Below, piece after piece: positions 22,977-31,596 of a stretch of DNA of 41,337 nt. A model generated the notes under the pieces. That model searched no databases. It saw only the letters and a program-made list of their open reading frames with translations, and was not told the origin of the DNA. Every line of letters starts with the position of its first letter. Position 1 is the first letter of the stretch. The DNA comes from Candidatus Woesearchaeota archaeon (GTDB lineage Archaea; Nanobdellota; Nanobdellia; Woesearchaeales; CG1-02-33-12), in NCBI GenBank assembly GCA_017610275.1, contig JAFCCI010000002.1, positions 1 to 41,337 of the forward strand, written 5' to 3'. Position numbers and translations under genes: made by a program.

Positions 22977-23187
22977 CAAAATCACTCCATTATTTAACCT
23001 GTATATTTAAAGATAATGGCTTAAAAGTTCTTAATTAGCTTTTTAAACAAATTAGTTTAAAATAGAACCCTTAATCCCATTAAATAAACCCTATTCAATA
23101 CTATACTCTAGCAAACCAGAAAACGAGGATTATTTAAAAAGCTTGTGTTTGTTAATTATTAACATAATTTGCTGCCAAATAGAAAGA

Positions 23188-23195
23188 TTTAAAAA
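23188..23195 (+). promoter_or_regulatory. TATA promoter of the zinc-ribbon/cold-shock operon
   Basis: TTTAAAAA, preceded by GAAAGA as a possible BRE. The predicted start near 23220 leaves a leader of ~85-90 nt, unusually long for this genome, where most genes look leaderless. Confidence 0.5.
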
Positions 23196-23225
23196 GGAAC
23201 CCCCATCCCCCAAAGATATATCGGG

Positions 23226-23251
23226 ACTTTTTGACTATTTGTCGGTAAAGT
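23226..23251 (+). promoter_or_regulatory. hairpin in the cold-shock operon leader
   Basis: ACTTTTTGAC, loop TATTT, then GTCGGTAAAGT pair into a stem of about 9 bp with one bulged G and one mismatch. It lies at the start of the predicted leader, where bacterial cold-shock mRNAs carry temperature-sensitive structures. The structure is seen; the function is a guess. Confidence 0.35.
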
Positions 23252-23306
23252 TTATTTAGGCAATTGTTTTTTTGTTTCTGAGAAAAAATTAATTCAGATT
23301 ATACAA

Positions 23307-23447
23307 ATGGTAGATTATAAAATAATTAAGCATTGCAGATTATGCAGGAAAAGGTTTGTTGTGAAAAAAGGAGAATCAAAAAGGATTTACTGCGATGAAT
23401 GCAAATTAAAAATTGAAAATCAAGATAACAATATGGAGGAAATATAA
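23307..23447 (+). CDS. small zinc-ribbon protein (46 aa)
   Basis: A 46-residue open frame with two CxxC knuckles 14 residues apart: HCRLCRKRF and YCDECKLK. Such mini zinc ribbons bind nucleic acid or act as protein adaptors. The stop codon is 1 nt from the cold-shock ATG, and the cold-shock gene's GGAGG site lies inside this gene's last codons, so the two are coupled. The ATG at 23307 is the first in frame after the long leader. Role in RNA handling is inferred from the neighbour. Confidence 0.65.
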   Translation: MVDYKIIKHCRLCRKRFVVKKGESKRIYCDECKLKIENQDNNMEEI

Positions 23448-23448
23448 A

Positions 23449-23640
23449 ATGAAAGGAACAGTAAAATTCTTCAACGACATGAAAGGATTTGGATTTATTG
23501 CAGCTGAAGATGGCAAGGAGTATTTTGTCCACCAGTCAGGAATTCAGGAAGGAGTGACACTGCAGGAAAATGATGCAGTAACCTTTGATGTTGAAGAAGG
23601 AGACAGAGGACCAAAAGCGGTCAACGTTAATAAAGAATAA
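23449..23640 (+). CDS. cspA: cold-shock domain protein
   Basis: A 63-residue CSD protein starting [17 protein letters not shown], with RNP1 (KGFGFI) and RNP2 (YFVHQS) motifs and the typical end [10 protein letters not shown]. It binds single-stranded RNA/DNA as an RNA chaperone. CspA-type proteins are rare in archaea and mostly a bacterial acquisition. GGAGG lies 8 nt before the ATG at 23449. The next gene is a DEAD-box helicase, a sensible cold-shock partner. Confidence 0.95.
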   Translation: MKGTVKFFNDMKGFGFIAAEDGKEYFVHQSGIQEGVTLQENDAVTFDVEEGDRGPKAVNVNKE

Positions 23641-23661
23641 ATAAAATAAATAGATTTTGAC

Positions 23662-23675
23662 TTTTTTTGTTTTTT
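23662..23675 (+). terminator. poly-T terminator after the cold-shock gene
   Basis: CTTTTTTTGTTTTTT-like run ~22 nt after the stop codon, matching intrinsic archaeal termination at T-runs. No strong hairpin precedes it. Confidence 0.5.
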
Positions 23676-23767
23676 ATAAAGCAAAATAGTTTTGTGAAAG
23701 ATAGAAAAGGCATTTGCTCAATTTGAACACTTCGCTTTTTCTGAATAATCTATTATTGAGGTAGAAA

Positions 23768-24961
23768 ATGAATGCGTTTAATAGTTTTAAATTCAGCGAT
23801 GAATTAATGGAATCAATTGAAAAACTTGGGTTTGATAGCCCTACTCAGATACAGAGCAGTTCAATACCCTATATACTTCAGGGTAAGGATGTAATAGGAG
23901 AATCTGAAACAGGTTCAGGCAAGACACTTGCTTTTGGCTCAGGAATAGTTGAAAAAACAATTCCTGGAAAAGGGCTTCAGGCACTGGTAATAACGCCGAC
24001 AAGAGAGCTTGCAGAGCAAGTCAGGAAAGAATTAAAGAAGATTGCAGTAAACAAGAAACTAAACATAATTTCTGTTTATGGAGGGGTTGCAATAAACCCC
24101 CAGATTTACGGGTTAAGAACAGCAGAGGTTGTCATTGCAACGCCAGGAAGGTTCAAGGACCATCTTCAGAGATGCACAGTAAACACATCAGGAATAAAGA
24201 TTCTTGTGCTCGATGAGGCAGACAAGATGCTTGATATGGGATTTATTGATGACATAGAGGATATAATAAAAACATGCCCAAAAGACAGGCAGACATTGTT
24301 TTTTTCTGCTACAATTCCTCCAAGAATAGAGGAATTATCAAACAGGTACATGAGGAATCCGGTAAATATTTCTACGAGAAAGCAGGTTGATCCAAGCAAG
24401 CTCAAGCAGTTTTACTATAGTATACCAAAAAACTTCAAGCTTTCGTTGCTTTTGCATTTAGTTAAAAAGGAAGACTCAAAACTTATCATGGTTTTCTGCA
24501 ATACAAGAAGCACCACTGATTTTGTTGCTAAAAATCTCAAGATTAATGGGGTAAATGCAATAGCAATACACGGCGGATTAACGCAGAACAAAAGAGAAAA
24601 CTCAATGGAAGATTTCAAGAAGGGAAATTCATTTGTTCTTGTTTGCACAGATGTTGCTGCCCGTGGAATACATGTTGATAATGTTTCCCACATAGTTAAT
24701 TATGAAATTCCAAAAAACCCTATAGATTATGTCCACAGGATAGGCAGGACAGCAAGGGCAGGAGAAGAGGGAAAGGTAATTAATTTGCTTTGTGATGATG
24801 ATTATGGGAATTTTTCAAGAATCCTGGATGAATACCGTACTTTTGATGTTAAACAGATGGAAAAGCCATATGTTGAGAAGATAAAGATTGTAAGTAACAG
24901 TAATCCAAGAAGGAATAACCCAAGAAGAAACACCTATAACAGAAGAAGAAGGTTTCACTAA
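23768..24961 (+). CDS. DEAD-box RNA helicase
   Basis: A 397-residue RhlE/CshA-like helicase. Motifs in order: Q motif (GFDSPTQIQ), I (SETGSGKT), Ia (TPTRELAEQ), Ib (ATPGRFKDHL), II (DEAD, LVLDEADKM), III (FSATI), IV (IMVFCNTR), V (VCTDVAARGIHV), VI (HRIGRTARAG). The last ~20 residues are an Arg/Asn-rich tail (NPRRNNPRRN, RRRRFH) that should bind RNA. GAGGT lies 6 nt before the ATG. It unwinds structured RNA; with the cold-shock protein upstream, low-temperature use is likely. Confidence 0.95.
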   Translation: MNAFNSFKFSDELMESIEKLGFDSPTQIQSSSIPYILQGKDVIGESETGSGKTLAFGSGIVEKTIPGKGLQALVITPTRELAEQVRKELKKIAVNKKLNIISVYGGVAINPQIYGLRTAEVVIATPGRFKDHLQRCTVNTSGIKILVLDEADKMLDMGFIDDIEDIIKTCPKDRQTLFFSATIPPRIEELSNRYMRNPVNISTRKQVDPSKLKQFYYSIPKNFKLSLLLHLVKKEDSKLIMVFCNTRSTTDFVAKNLKINGVNAIAIHGGLTQNKRENSMEDFKKGNSFVLVCTDVAARGIHVDNVSHIVNYEIPKNPIDYVHRIGRTARAGEEGKVINLLCDDDYGNFSRILDEYRTFDVKQMEKPYVEKIKIVSNSNPRRNNPRRNTYNRRRRFH

Positions 24962-25089
24962 ATTTTTATTTCTTATTTTAAGTATCTACAAAGACTGTGT
25001 TATTCTTTTTACTAAAAAGAGAAAATAAAGGGATGAAAAACAAAAAGTTTATAAGAAAAGAGTTTATAAAAGAATGAAAAGGGGTTATT

Positions 25090-25362
25090 ATGTTAAAAAA
25101 AAGAGCGGAGATAAGCACTTTTGAGTTGATGGTGCTAATAGTTGGATGTGCAGCAGTTATTCTTGGATTTAATCTTATCAACAGGGTTTACATGGTAGAT
25201 AAAAATATGGGCTGGCCAATGGTTATCTCAATATTCACGTGGCTTATACTTCTTGTTTTGTTTATTCTTCTAAGTATAAATGTTGATTCTAGTAAGCAGA
25301 CCCTTAAAGAGATAACTGAAATCAAGAATATTATTAAGAAACTGACCAAAAAGAGAAAATAA
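25090..25362 (+). CDS. small membrane protein (90 aa)
   Basis: Two TM segments (about residues 13-31 and 43-62) with a short loop, followed by a charged coiled-coil tail (KQTLKEITEIKNIIKKLTKKRK) predicted to be cytosolic. No family recognised. It has GGGG six bases before the ATG, and a TTTATAAAA box about 25 nt upstream. It converges on the Dph2-like gene. Confidence 0.6.
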   Translation: MLKKRAEISTFELMVLIVGCAAVILGFNLINRVYMVDKNMGWPMVISIFTWLILLVLFILLSINVDSSKQTLKEITEIKNIIKKLTKKRK

Positions 25363-25388
25363 GTTTTGTAGGTCAAGCAGATTTAATT

Positions 25389-26051
25389 CTAAATATCCCC
25401 TAAGTTGATTATGGCCTTGCTAATCTTTACAGAATCATCCAAAGCTATTCTTGGACAGGCCGTATTTACAAAGCATTCTATGAATGGAAAGTTTTCCAGC
25501 TGGTTAAAGTCAATTGTGTCAAATATTAAGAAATAAAAGTTCTTATCCTTGAATCTTTTTTTAAGTTCAAGGGCTTTTCTTAGCTGCTCCTGACCGGGCT
25601 TTGTTGTTACAATAACTCCTATTTCTGTTGATGAGAGAAATTTAATCAAAGCACCTTTTTTTCTTTTGTTTATTTTTGCTGCCTCTTTTTTATCAACTTT
25701 ATTAAGTTTATTAGTCAATGGATTAAATGTGAAAACATCTTTTTTTGTTTTTAATGAAATTGCTATTGGATGAAACAAACCAGAGCCAATGTAAAGAAAT
25801 GCATCAACTTTTTTTTCAACATAAACAGCAGCATCAACATCACAGCCAAGAACCTGACCATTATATTTTGTGTGCTTTCCTTTGCCTAAAAATACTTTTT
25901 TGCCCCCTTTTTCTAATTGCGACTTAACTTCCTTAACCTGCCCTATAAACTGAACTGTTGTAACTAAGCCAACTCTTGAAGGTAATTTTAAAACATGCTT
26001 TTCAATTGATATTGGCTTCTTGTATCTTGCTTCTATAAACATTAGTTTCAT
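25389..26051 (-). CDS. Dph2-like protein lacking the first domain
   Basis: A 220-residue diphthamide-synthase-like protein. Archaeal Dph2 (~340 residues) is a radical-SAM-type [4Fe-4S] enzyme that moves the aminocarboxypropyl group of SAM to the EF-2 histidine. It uses one cysteine from each of three domains (Cys59, 163 and 287 in Pyrococcus). Here only two are present: C70 (GQVLGCDVDAA) and C199 (FVNTACPRIALDD), 129 residues apart, matching domains 2 and 3. The first domain is missing, and there is no room for it before the upstream DUF58 gene's stop codon. It is the last gene after the MoxR/DUF58 operon. Confidence 0.75.
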   Translation of the reverse strand: MKLMFIEARYKKPISIEKHVLKLPSRVGLVTTVQFIGQVKEVKSQLEKGGKKVFLGKGKHTKYNGQVLGCDVDAAVYVEKKVDAFLYIGSGLFHPIAISLKTKKDVFTFNPLTNKLNKVDKKEAAKINKRKKGALIKFLSSTEIGVIVTTKPGQEQLRKALELKKRFKDKNFYFLIFDTIDFNQLENFPFIECFVNTACPRIALDDSVKISKAIINLGDI

Positions 26052-26087
26052 ATTTTCAAGAAAAAAGTTATTTATTTTTAAATTGTT

Positions 26088-26936
26088 CTATTTTAATATA
26101 TCATAGAAAGCATCAAATATTGGCTTGTCTGTTGTTACAATGTTAAAATCAAGTCCAAGCTCATCACATATCTTTGCTATCCTTGATATATGGTCTTCAA
26201 GCTTTTTTTTATAACCAACCCTAAGCCTTGGATTTATATATGTCCTTAGCATATTCTTTGTTTCAGAGTCCTTAAGCCTGAAATCTCCCTGAAATGCAAG
26301 CTCCCTTTCCACAGGATCCAAGATTTGTATTATTTTCATATCCTGATCTCCAAGCATAATAAGTCCTTGTTCTATCTCTTCAATATCAAACAGGAAATCA
26401 GATATAATAACCACAAGGGCTCTTGAGCCTATCATTTTTTTGTACCTGCTCATTGCATCCTTGAATCTTGAAACACCAGTCAGCTTTATGCTATTCAGGT
26501 GGTCAACCATGCTTGCAAGGTGACCCATGCCTCTCTTTGGCTTAAAGGTTTCAAGGCCTTCTGAAAAAGTTGAGAACTGGAATTTTTCATTCTCTTTCAT
26601 CGCTAAATATGCTGTTCCAACTCCAAGCATAGAGGCATAGTCAAACTTTGTAACTCCCTTTCCAAAATTCATGCTTCCGCTGTGGTCAACTATTATATGT
26701 GTTGTAAGGCTTTTATCCTCTTCATATCTCTTGATGTAAAGGTCATCTGTCCTTGCAAATATTCTCCAGTCTATTGCCCTGAAATCATCTCCGGGAGCAT
26801 AAATCCTATGGTCTTTTATTGTTATGCCCCTGCCATGCATTACAGAGCGCCTTTCTCCTGTATAACTTGATGTAACTCTTTTCCTTACAATAAGATTAAA
26901 CTTGCCAAGCTGGGACAGAAATTCAGTTGTTATCAT
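26088..26936 (-). CDS. DUF58 domain protein
   Basis: A 282-residue soluble DUF58 protein. The hallmark stretch is GRGITIKDHRIYAPGDD followed by RAIDWRIFARTDDLYIKRYE, then a vWA-like MIDAS start (HIIVDHSGSM). It pairs with MoxR-type ATPases in bacterial and archaeal operons that assemble or activate vWA-protein complexes. It overlaps the MoxR gene by 4 nt (ATGA), so the two proteins are translationally coupled. Confidence 0.93.
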   Translation of the reverse strand: MITTEFLSQLGKFNLIVRKRVTSSYTGERRSVMHGRGITIKDHRIYAPGDDFRAIDWRIFARTDDLYIKRYEEDKSLTTHIIVDHSGSMNFGKGVTKFDYASMLGVGTAYLAMKENEKFQFSTFSEGLETFKPKRGMGHLASMVDHLNSIKLTGVSRFKDAMSRYKKMIGSRALVVIISDFLFDIEEIEQGLIMLGDQDMKIIQILDPVERELAFQGDFRLKDSETKNMLRTYINPRLRVGYKKKLEDHISRIAKICDELGLDFNIVTTDKPIFDAFYDILK

Positions 26937-27868
26937 TTTGCCTTGCTTATTATTTCTTTGATGGCATCATCTGTTGACATTCCCTTTCTTTCAGCCTCAA
27001 AATTTAATATAATCCTGTGTCTTAATATTGGGTAAGCCATTGCATCAATATCCTCCTTGCTAACATAGTTTCTTCCCTTTAGAAGTGCTCTTGCCTTTGA
27101 TGCAAGAACTAAGCCAATAGATGCCCTTGGTGATGCCCCATATTCTATTAAATTGGGGTGTTTTCTTGTCTCAGTAACTATACTGACTATCCTATGCTTA
27201 AGGTCATTTGCTATTGGGATTTGTCTTACTAAATCCTGCATATGCATAAGATGCGCCTTATCAAGCAATATACTTAACTTATGATTTTTGACTTCAAATG
27301 CATATTTATCTACTATTTCAACTTCTTCATCATATGTTGGGTATCCTATCTTAATCTTTAGCAAAAACCTGTCTGCCTGGGCTTCTGGCAGAGGGTATGT
27401 TCCTTCCTGTTCAATAGGATTCTGTGTTGCAAGAACAAAAAACGGCTTGTCAAGCTTGAATGTTGTATTTCCTACAGTAACCTGCTTTTCCTGCATTGCC
27501 TCAAGCATGGCAGACTGCGTTTTTGGTGTTGCCCTGTTAATTTCATCTGCAAGCACAATATTTGCAAATATTGGCCCTGGCTGAAACTTAAAGTTTCTCT
27601 TGCCAGAGGTCTCTTCAATAATATATGTTCCTGTTATATCAGATGGCATTAAATCAGGGGTATTTTGTATCCTGCTGAATTTAAGGTCCATCATTTGGGC
27701 CATTGTTTTTATAGCAAGGGTTTTTGCCAGGCCAGGGTATCCCTCAAGCAGGGCATTTGCATCACATAATATTGTGATCATAATCTGCTCAACAACCTCT
27801 TTTTGCCCAACAACTATTTTTCCTATCTCTTTGTATAAACTATCAAAAGTTTCCTTATACATTTTCAT
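26933..27868 (-). CDS. moxR: MoxR-family AAA+ ATPase
   Basis: A 311-residue AAA+ ATPase. Walker A is EGYPGLAKT, Walker B IVLADEINRATP, sensor 1 VLATQNPIEQEGTYPLPEAQ and sensor 2 GASPRASIGLVLASKA. MoxR proteins act as chaperones inserting metal or remodelling vWA-domain partners. GAGGTG lies 5 nt upstream of the ATG. It sits centrally in a six-gene operon with DUF58 and two vWA membrane proteins. Confidence 0.95.
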   Translation of the reverse strand: MKMYKETFDSLYKEIGKIVVGQKEVVEQIMITILCDANALLEGYPGLAKTLAIKTMAQMMDLKFSRIQNTPDLMPSDITGTYIIEETSGKRNFKFQPGPIFANIVLADEINRATPKTQSAMLEAMQEKQVTVGNTTFKLDKPFFVLATQNPIEQEGTYPLPEAQADRFLLKIKIGYPTYDEEVEIVDKYAFEVKNHKLSILLDKAHLMHMQDLVRQIPIANDLKHRIVSIVTETRKHPNLIEYGASPRASIGLVLASKARALLKGRNYVSKEDIDAMAYPILRHRIILNFEAERKGMSTDDAIKEIISKAK

Positions 27869-27880
27869 TTTAACACCTCT

Positions 27881-28669
27881 TTAATCTTTTGCAATTTTTA
27901 AAAAATATGCTTTTACAAGCTCCTGCTGGTCTTCCTGAATTTTTTCTTCATAAACATCAGCTGTTTCTACAAATACATCATCTGGAAAAAGCTCTTCAAA
28001 ATCTCTTTTTTCAGGCTCTTTTACCTCATCAAGATTTATCTCATACCCTGCTGGCTTAATTACCATATCAAGCATTTCGCCGCCCATTTGGGCAATTTGT
28101 GCATCACCAAATACGCTCTCGCTTATTCCAGAGCTGGCTATTCTCTCAAGACCCTGCTTTCCATCTCCTGTATTATTTCCGCCAATGCTATATACAAAAT
28201 CAACAGCAGTATTTGCTGCATCTTTGAGATTAAATGATAAGTCAAACCGTGCTGAAAATACCACTAAAAAGCATAATATTATGCTTAATAATATTTTGTA
28301 AGAAACATTCTTTTGGTTAAAAAAAGATGTTACTTCAACCTTTTTCATATCCCTCATAATATTGGATTTCAGCTCATCAACAACTGGATTTTCCATTTTT
28401 ATGTTATCTCTCGCTGTTCTAAGCCTTTCATTAAGAAGGGGATATTTTTTTTCAACATTTATCAAATGTTTTTCCCTAATGCCTTTATATGTTTTAATTA
28501 TAAAATATAATGCTGCAGGAACTAATGCATATATCTGATAAAAATTAAATAAAGACAAAATAATGTAAATAATTAAAAATATCAGAAATGCATTTAGAAA
28601 ACTATTAAACAATACAATATTGTTGAATGTAAAATTTATTTCCCTTAAAACCTTATTAAATTTCTTCAT
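27881..28669 (-). CDS. membrane protein of the MoxR operon
   Basis: 262 residues with two closely spaced N-terminal TM segments (about 18-60) and a third at ~125-145 (YKILLSIILCFLVVFSARF). The C-terminal ~110 residues are acidic (EEVKEPEKRDFEELFPDDVF) and should lie outside the membrane. The layout recalls the membrane components of archaeal MoxR-vWA operons, but no named family is evident. Confidence 0.6.
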   Translation of the reverse strand: MKKFNKVLREINFTFNNIVLFNSFLNAFLIFLIIYIILSLFNFYQIYALVPAALYFIIKTYKGIREKHLINVEKKYPLLNERLRTARDNIKMENPVVDELKSNIMRDMKKVEVTSFFNQKNVSYKILLSIILCFLVVFSARFDLSFNLKDAANTAVDFVYSIGGNNTGDGKQGLERIASSGISESVFGDAQIAQMGGEMLDMVIKPAGYEINLDEVKEPEKRDFEELFPDDVFVETADVYEEKIQEDQQELVKAYFLKIAKD

Positions 28670-28672
28670 TTT

Positions 28673-29173
28673 TTATGGGCATGTGCATGTAGCCAGCTGA
28701 GCATTCAGGTCAACTATATCTTCGTTTAAACCAGCTATATCCACTCTGAGTCCTGATATTGTTGTCTGAGCAGCAGTAAGGCTTGTCTTTGTTGTGCCAA
28801 GTTCTGCCTGTACTGTGAATAATTCTGCTTTTTTCAGCTTTAACTCATTTGTTTTTGCTGTTAACTGTGTTTGTAATTTTGCTTTGTCATCCTCTAATTT
28901 TTCCTTTTCAGTTCTTAGTTCTGTGTACTGCGTGCTTAGCTCTTTTTCTCTTTCTTCCTTGATAGTAAGTTGCTGGCTTGTCTGCTCAAGCTTTGCTTTT
29001 TCAGTGCCCAGGGTTGATGAAACATTTTTTAAATCCTCTATCCTCATTTGGTAATCCATGTACAAATCCTTAAACGTTGCCTGATAATAAAGGCTTAATC
29101 CAGCAAGAGATATAAGGACTGCAACTAATAAAAGAAAAAAACCAAAGTTAACATTTCTTTTCATATATGCCAT
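28673..29173 (-). CDS. membrane-anchored coiled-coil protein
   Basis: 166 residues: a single N-terminal TM anchor (FGFFLLLVAVLISLAGLSLYY) followed by an unbroken coiled coil rich in L/E/K/T, ending in CTCP. It resembles no enzyme; it may be a spacer or scaffold outside the membrane. GGTGATAGC precedes the ATG at 29173, and its stop lies 3 nt before the next gene's start codon. Confidence 0.6.
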   Translation of the reverse strand: MAYMKRNVNFGFFLLLVAVLISLAGLSLYYQATFKDLYMDYQMRIEDLKNVSSTLGTEKAKLEQTSQQLTIKEEREKELSTQYTELRTEKEKLEDDKAKLQTQLTAKTNELKLKKAELFTVQAELGTTKTSLTAAQTTISGLRVDIAGLNEDIVDLNAQLATCTCP

Positions 29174-29199
29174 GCTATCACCTTATTATTAATTATTAT

Positions 29200-31596
29200 T
29201 TATATAGATTTCCTATTTTCCATAATTCTTCTGATACAAACCTCTATTAAAAATATAGATAATGCTGATAAAATAAAAATCCAGCTATAGCTTTTTTCAT
29301 CTATTTTTTTTCTTCTTGAATTTTCTTTAATGAATTCTACTATTGCAGTTGTATTATCTTTATTAAATATCCTTCCGTTGGTTATGCTCACAATGTCTAC
29401 AAGCTCAGGATTTATTCCTAAGTCTTCGTATTCCCTCTTGTAATTAACAGCCATAACTGCATCAAAAAAATCATGAAACCCTGTTGTCTTCGGAACAAAT
29501 TCTGCCTTATAAATATTTTTGTCTAGCTTTGAAAATGATAATCCTTCAAGCACAGGATTTGTTTCTGAAATAACAATTATCTCTGCAACATCCCCCACTC
29601 TTGAATCCTTAAGTTTTACATCAAATTCCTTGTTCCTGCTGGGGTTACCAATAGCCCAGTTGACTGTTCTTGTAATAATTTTTGAATTTTCCTTGTTTAA
29701 GAGCTGACCAGCCCATATTTCCGGATCTGTTGTTAATGCAGCAACTCTTCCAAGCCCAAACCTCCATATTGTAACTATGGGATTTGTGTTATGGGTTGCT
29801 ATAAGCATCCTTGCAGAACTTTTTGGAACAACCTGGTTAAAGCCAGTCACTTTTGCATTCAGGTTAAGATTTTGGGTTATAAAATGATTTGAGTCAATGA
29901 TTAAAAGTCCCATCACATCAGTCTCCTCTTCCTCAGGCTCCCTGCTGAAAATAATATTTAATCTTTGCGCTTCAGTAGGCTCAAAATAAACACCCTGGCC
30001 AGCTAATGCCAAATCCTGCATAAATTGCCTGTTGGTATCAAATCCAACTCCCACAGTATAGGTCTTTATTCCCTTTGAAGCCATTGATTTTGCTCTTTTA
30101 ATTGCACCATCAGGGTATTGTGTTATTCCGTCAGATATAAGAACAATATTTTTGCTTCCTTTTTCAGATCTTAGCATCTGCTCTGCCCTTATCAAGCCAA
30201 CAGAAACAAGTGTCCCTGCATTAAAACCACCGCAGTGAATAGTGGATATTGTATAATTTAAGTCAGGTTTTTCATCTATTATTGAAAGGGGGGATATTGA
30301 ATGATAATTAAAATCAAAGCTGATAACACCTATCTTATCTCCTGGTCTTAAGCCTCCAACAATCTGTGTTGCAACCGCTTTCTCAACATCTATTTTTGTA
30401 TTTGTGCTTCCACTGCCAAAAGCAGAGCATGTTGTTCCTGAAACATCTATTATAACTATGATATTCATTCCGCTTTCCTCTTCCCTGCCGGCAAGCCCCA
30501 CTTTAACAGGAAGAATAGTTTCAAACACTGAATTTTCATAGTTGCCGTAATCAAATGAATCCTGCCCACCAATGACTACAAGACCATTGCCATCTGCTGC
30601 ATAATTGGTTAAGATATCTGTATTTGTTTTAAGCCAGTCTTGATTTATGTTATACAAAACAACAGCAGAATATGATTTAAGGTCTTCCGGCATATAACTC
30701 TTTTTGGAAACATCATAGACAGCATCCATTATCTGTGTTATTTTTGCATCCTTTTGTGAAATAAAGAGTATATTTGGCTTTGGCAGAACATGGAGTGTTT
30801 TGTAATAAACATTGTTTTGCTGGAAATAATCACTTGCTATTATTGATGCTTTTATTTTATGATATCCTGTCTGCAGCATCTGCTTAATCTCAAATGTTTT
30901 TGTACCAGTGGCTTTTTCATTTATTATAATATTATCATCAATCATTACCTGAATGTTATAATCTAATGACAAAGGGCCAACTTGTTTTACATCAATATAA
31001 AATAAAGCTTCTGTTCCAAATATTAGTTCAGAAGGGGAATCAATTGTTACAACAAGGTCTGTTTTTATTGGATTAATATCTAATGAGCTGATGGTTGTGT
31101 TTAATGAAGATGCAAGCATCATCACATCACCTAAATCAGTTCCTTTGTTATTGTTTCCATCACTGATTAATAATAAGTTGTCATTTCCCTTCATATTATT
31201 AAGCAGGCTGTCTCCTATTGGTGATTCTTCTCCACGTGCAATATACCTTATTGTTGTTGGAATCTCTTTTTCAAGGCTAATTTTTAAGTTAGAGCCAATA
31301 TCCTGCTCAAAAAGCTCAAATGATGTTGAGTTATCTGCAAGTATTGTTAATGAGGGATTTCCCTGAACAGTTTTTTCCTCTAATGTGAATGGTGATGCTA
31401 TTGCTATTATCAAAAGCGAGAAAACAAAAAACCTTGATATGGCTATTAATATCCTTGAAAGTTTCTTGCTTTTTACATGCTCTTCTTTTTCCTTCTCTGT
31501 TGTAAATTTAACAAAAGTTTTTCTAATAATAACAATAAGTGTAATAATCACAGGAATAAAGAGTAATAATGCTTGCGGATTCTTGAGGTAAATGAT
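29200..31596 (-). CDS. large vWA membrane protein of the MoxR operon
   Basis: About 798 residues from an ATC start at 31594-31596, or 783 from a GTG at 31551. The longer form begins with two TM segments (KNPQALLLFIPVIITLIVII and SRFFVFSLLIIAIA), like the BatA-type protein upstream. The body has a DxSxS-like strand (LTILADNSTSFE), a glutamine-amidotransferase-like region (VVIGGQDSFDYGNYENS) and a full vWA domain (IVIIDVSGTTC, LISDG). A C-terminal TM segment ends the protein. GGGGTGA lies 6 nt before ATC, and stop/start overlap as TAATC; no site precedes the GTG. Probably anchored with its vWA domain outside, as a partner of MoxR. Confidence 0.75.
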   Translation of the reverse strand: MIYLKNPQALLLFIPVIITLIVIIRKTFVKFTTEKEKEEHVKSKKLSRILIAISRFFVFSLLIIAIASPFTLEEKTVQGNPSLTILADNSTSFELFEQDIGSNLKISLEKEIPTTIRYIARGEESPIGDSLLNNMKGNDNLLLISDGNNNKGTDLGDVMMLASSLNTTISSLDINPIKTDLVVTIDSPSELIFGTEALFYIDVKQVGPLSLDYNIQVMIDDNIIINEKATGTKTFEIKQMLQTGYHKIKASIIASDYFQQNNVYYKTLHVLPKPNILFISQKDAKITQIMDAVYDVSKKSYMPEDLKSYSAVVLYNINQDWLKTNTDILTNYAADGNGLVVIGGQDSFDYGNYENSVFETILPVKVGLAGREEESGMNIIVIIDVSGTTCSAFGSGSTNTKIDVEKAVATQIVGGLRPGDKIGVISFDFNYHSISPLSIIDEKPDLNYTISTIHCGGFNAGTLVSVGLIRAEQMLRSEKGSKNIVLISDGITQYPDGAIKRAKSMASKGIKTYTVGVGFDTNRQFMQDLALAGQGVYFEPTEAQRLNIIFSREPEEEETDVMGLLIIDSNHFITQNLNLNAKVTGFNQVVPKSSARMLIATHNTNPIVTIWRFGLGRVAALTTDPEIWAGQLLNKENSKIITRTVNWAIGNPSRNKEFDVKLKDSRVGDVAEIIVISETNPVLEGLSFSKLDKNIYKAEFVPKTTGFHDFFDAVMAVNYKREYEDLGINPELVDIVSITNGRIFNKDNTTAIVEFIKENSRRKKIDEKSYSWIFILSALSIFLIEVCIRRIMENRKSI

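Larger units (their letters stand above)
22977..23306. other. intergenic region with two divergent promoters
   Basis: These 330 bp separate the eS19 operon (minus) from the zinc-ribbon/cold-shock operon (plus). On the minus side a TATA-like CTTTAAATATAC lies at 23001-23012. On the plus side there is a TATA at 23188-23195 and a hairpin at 23226-23251. No further gene or RNA is evident. Confidence 0.5.
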
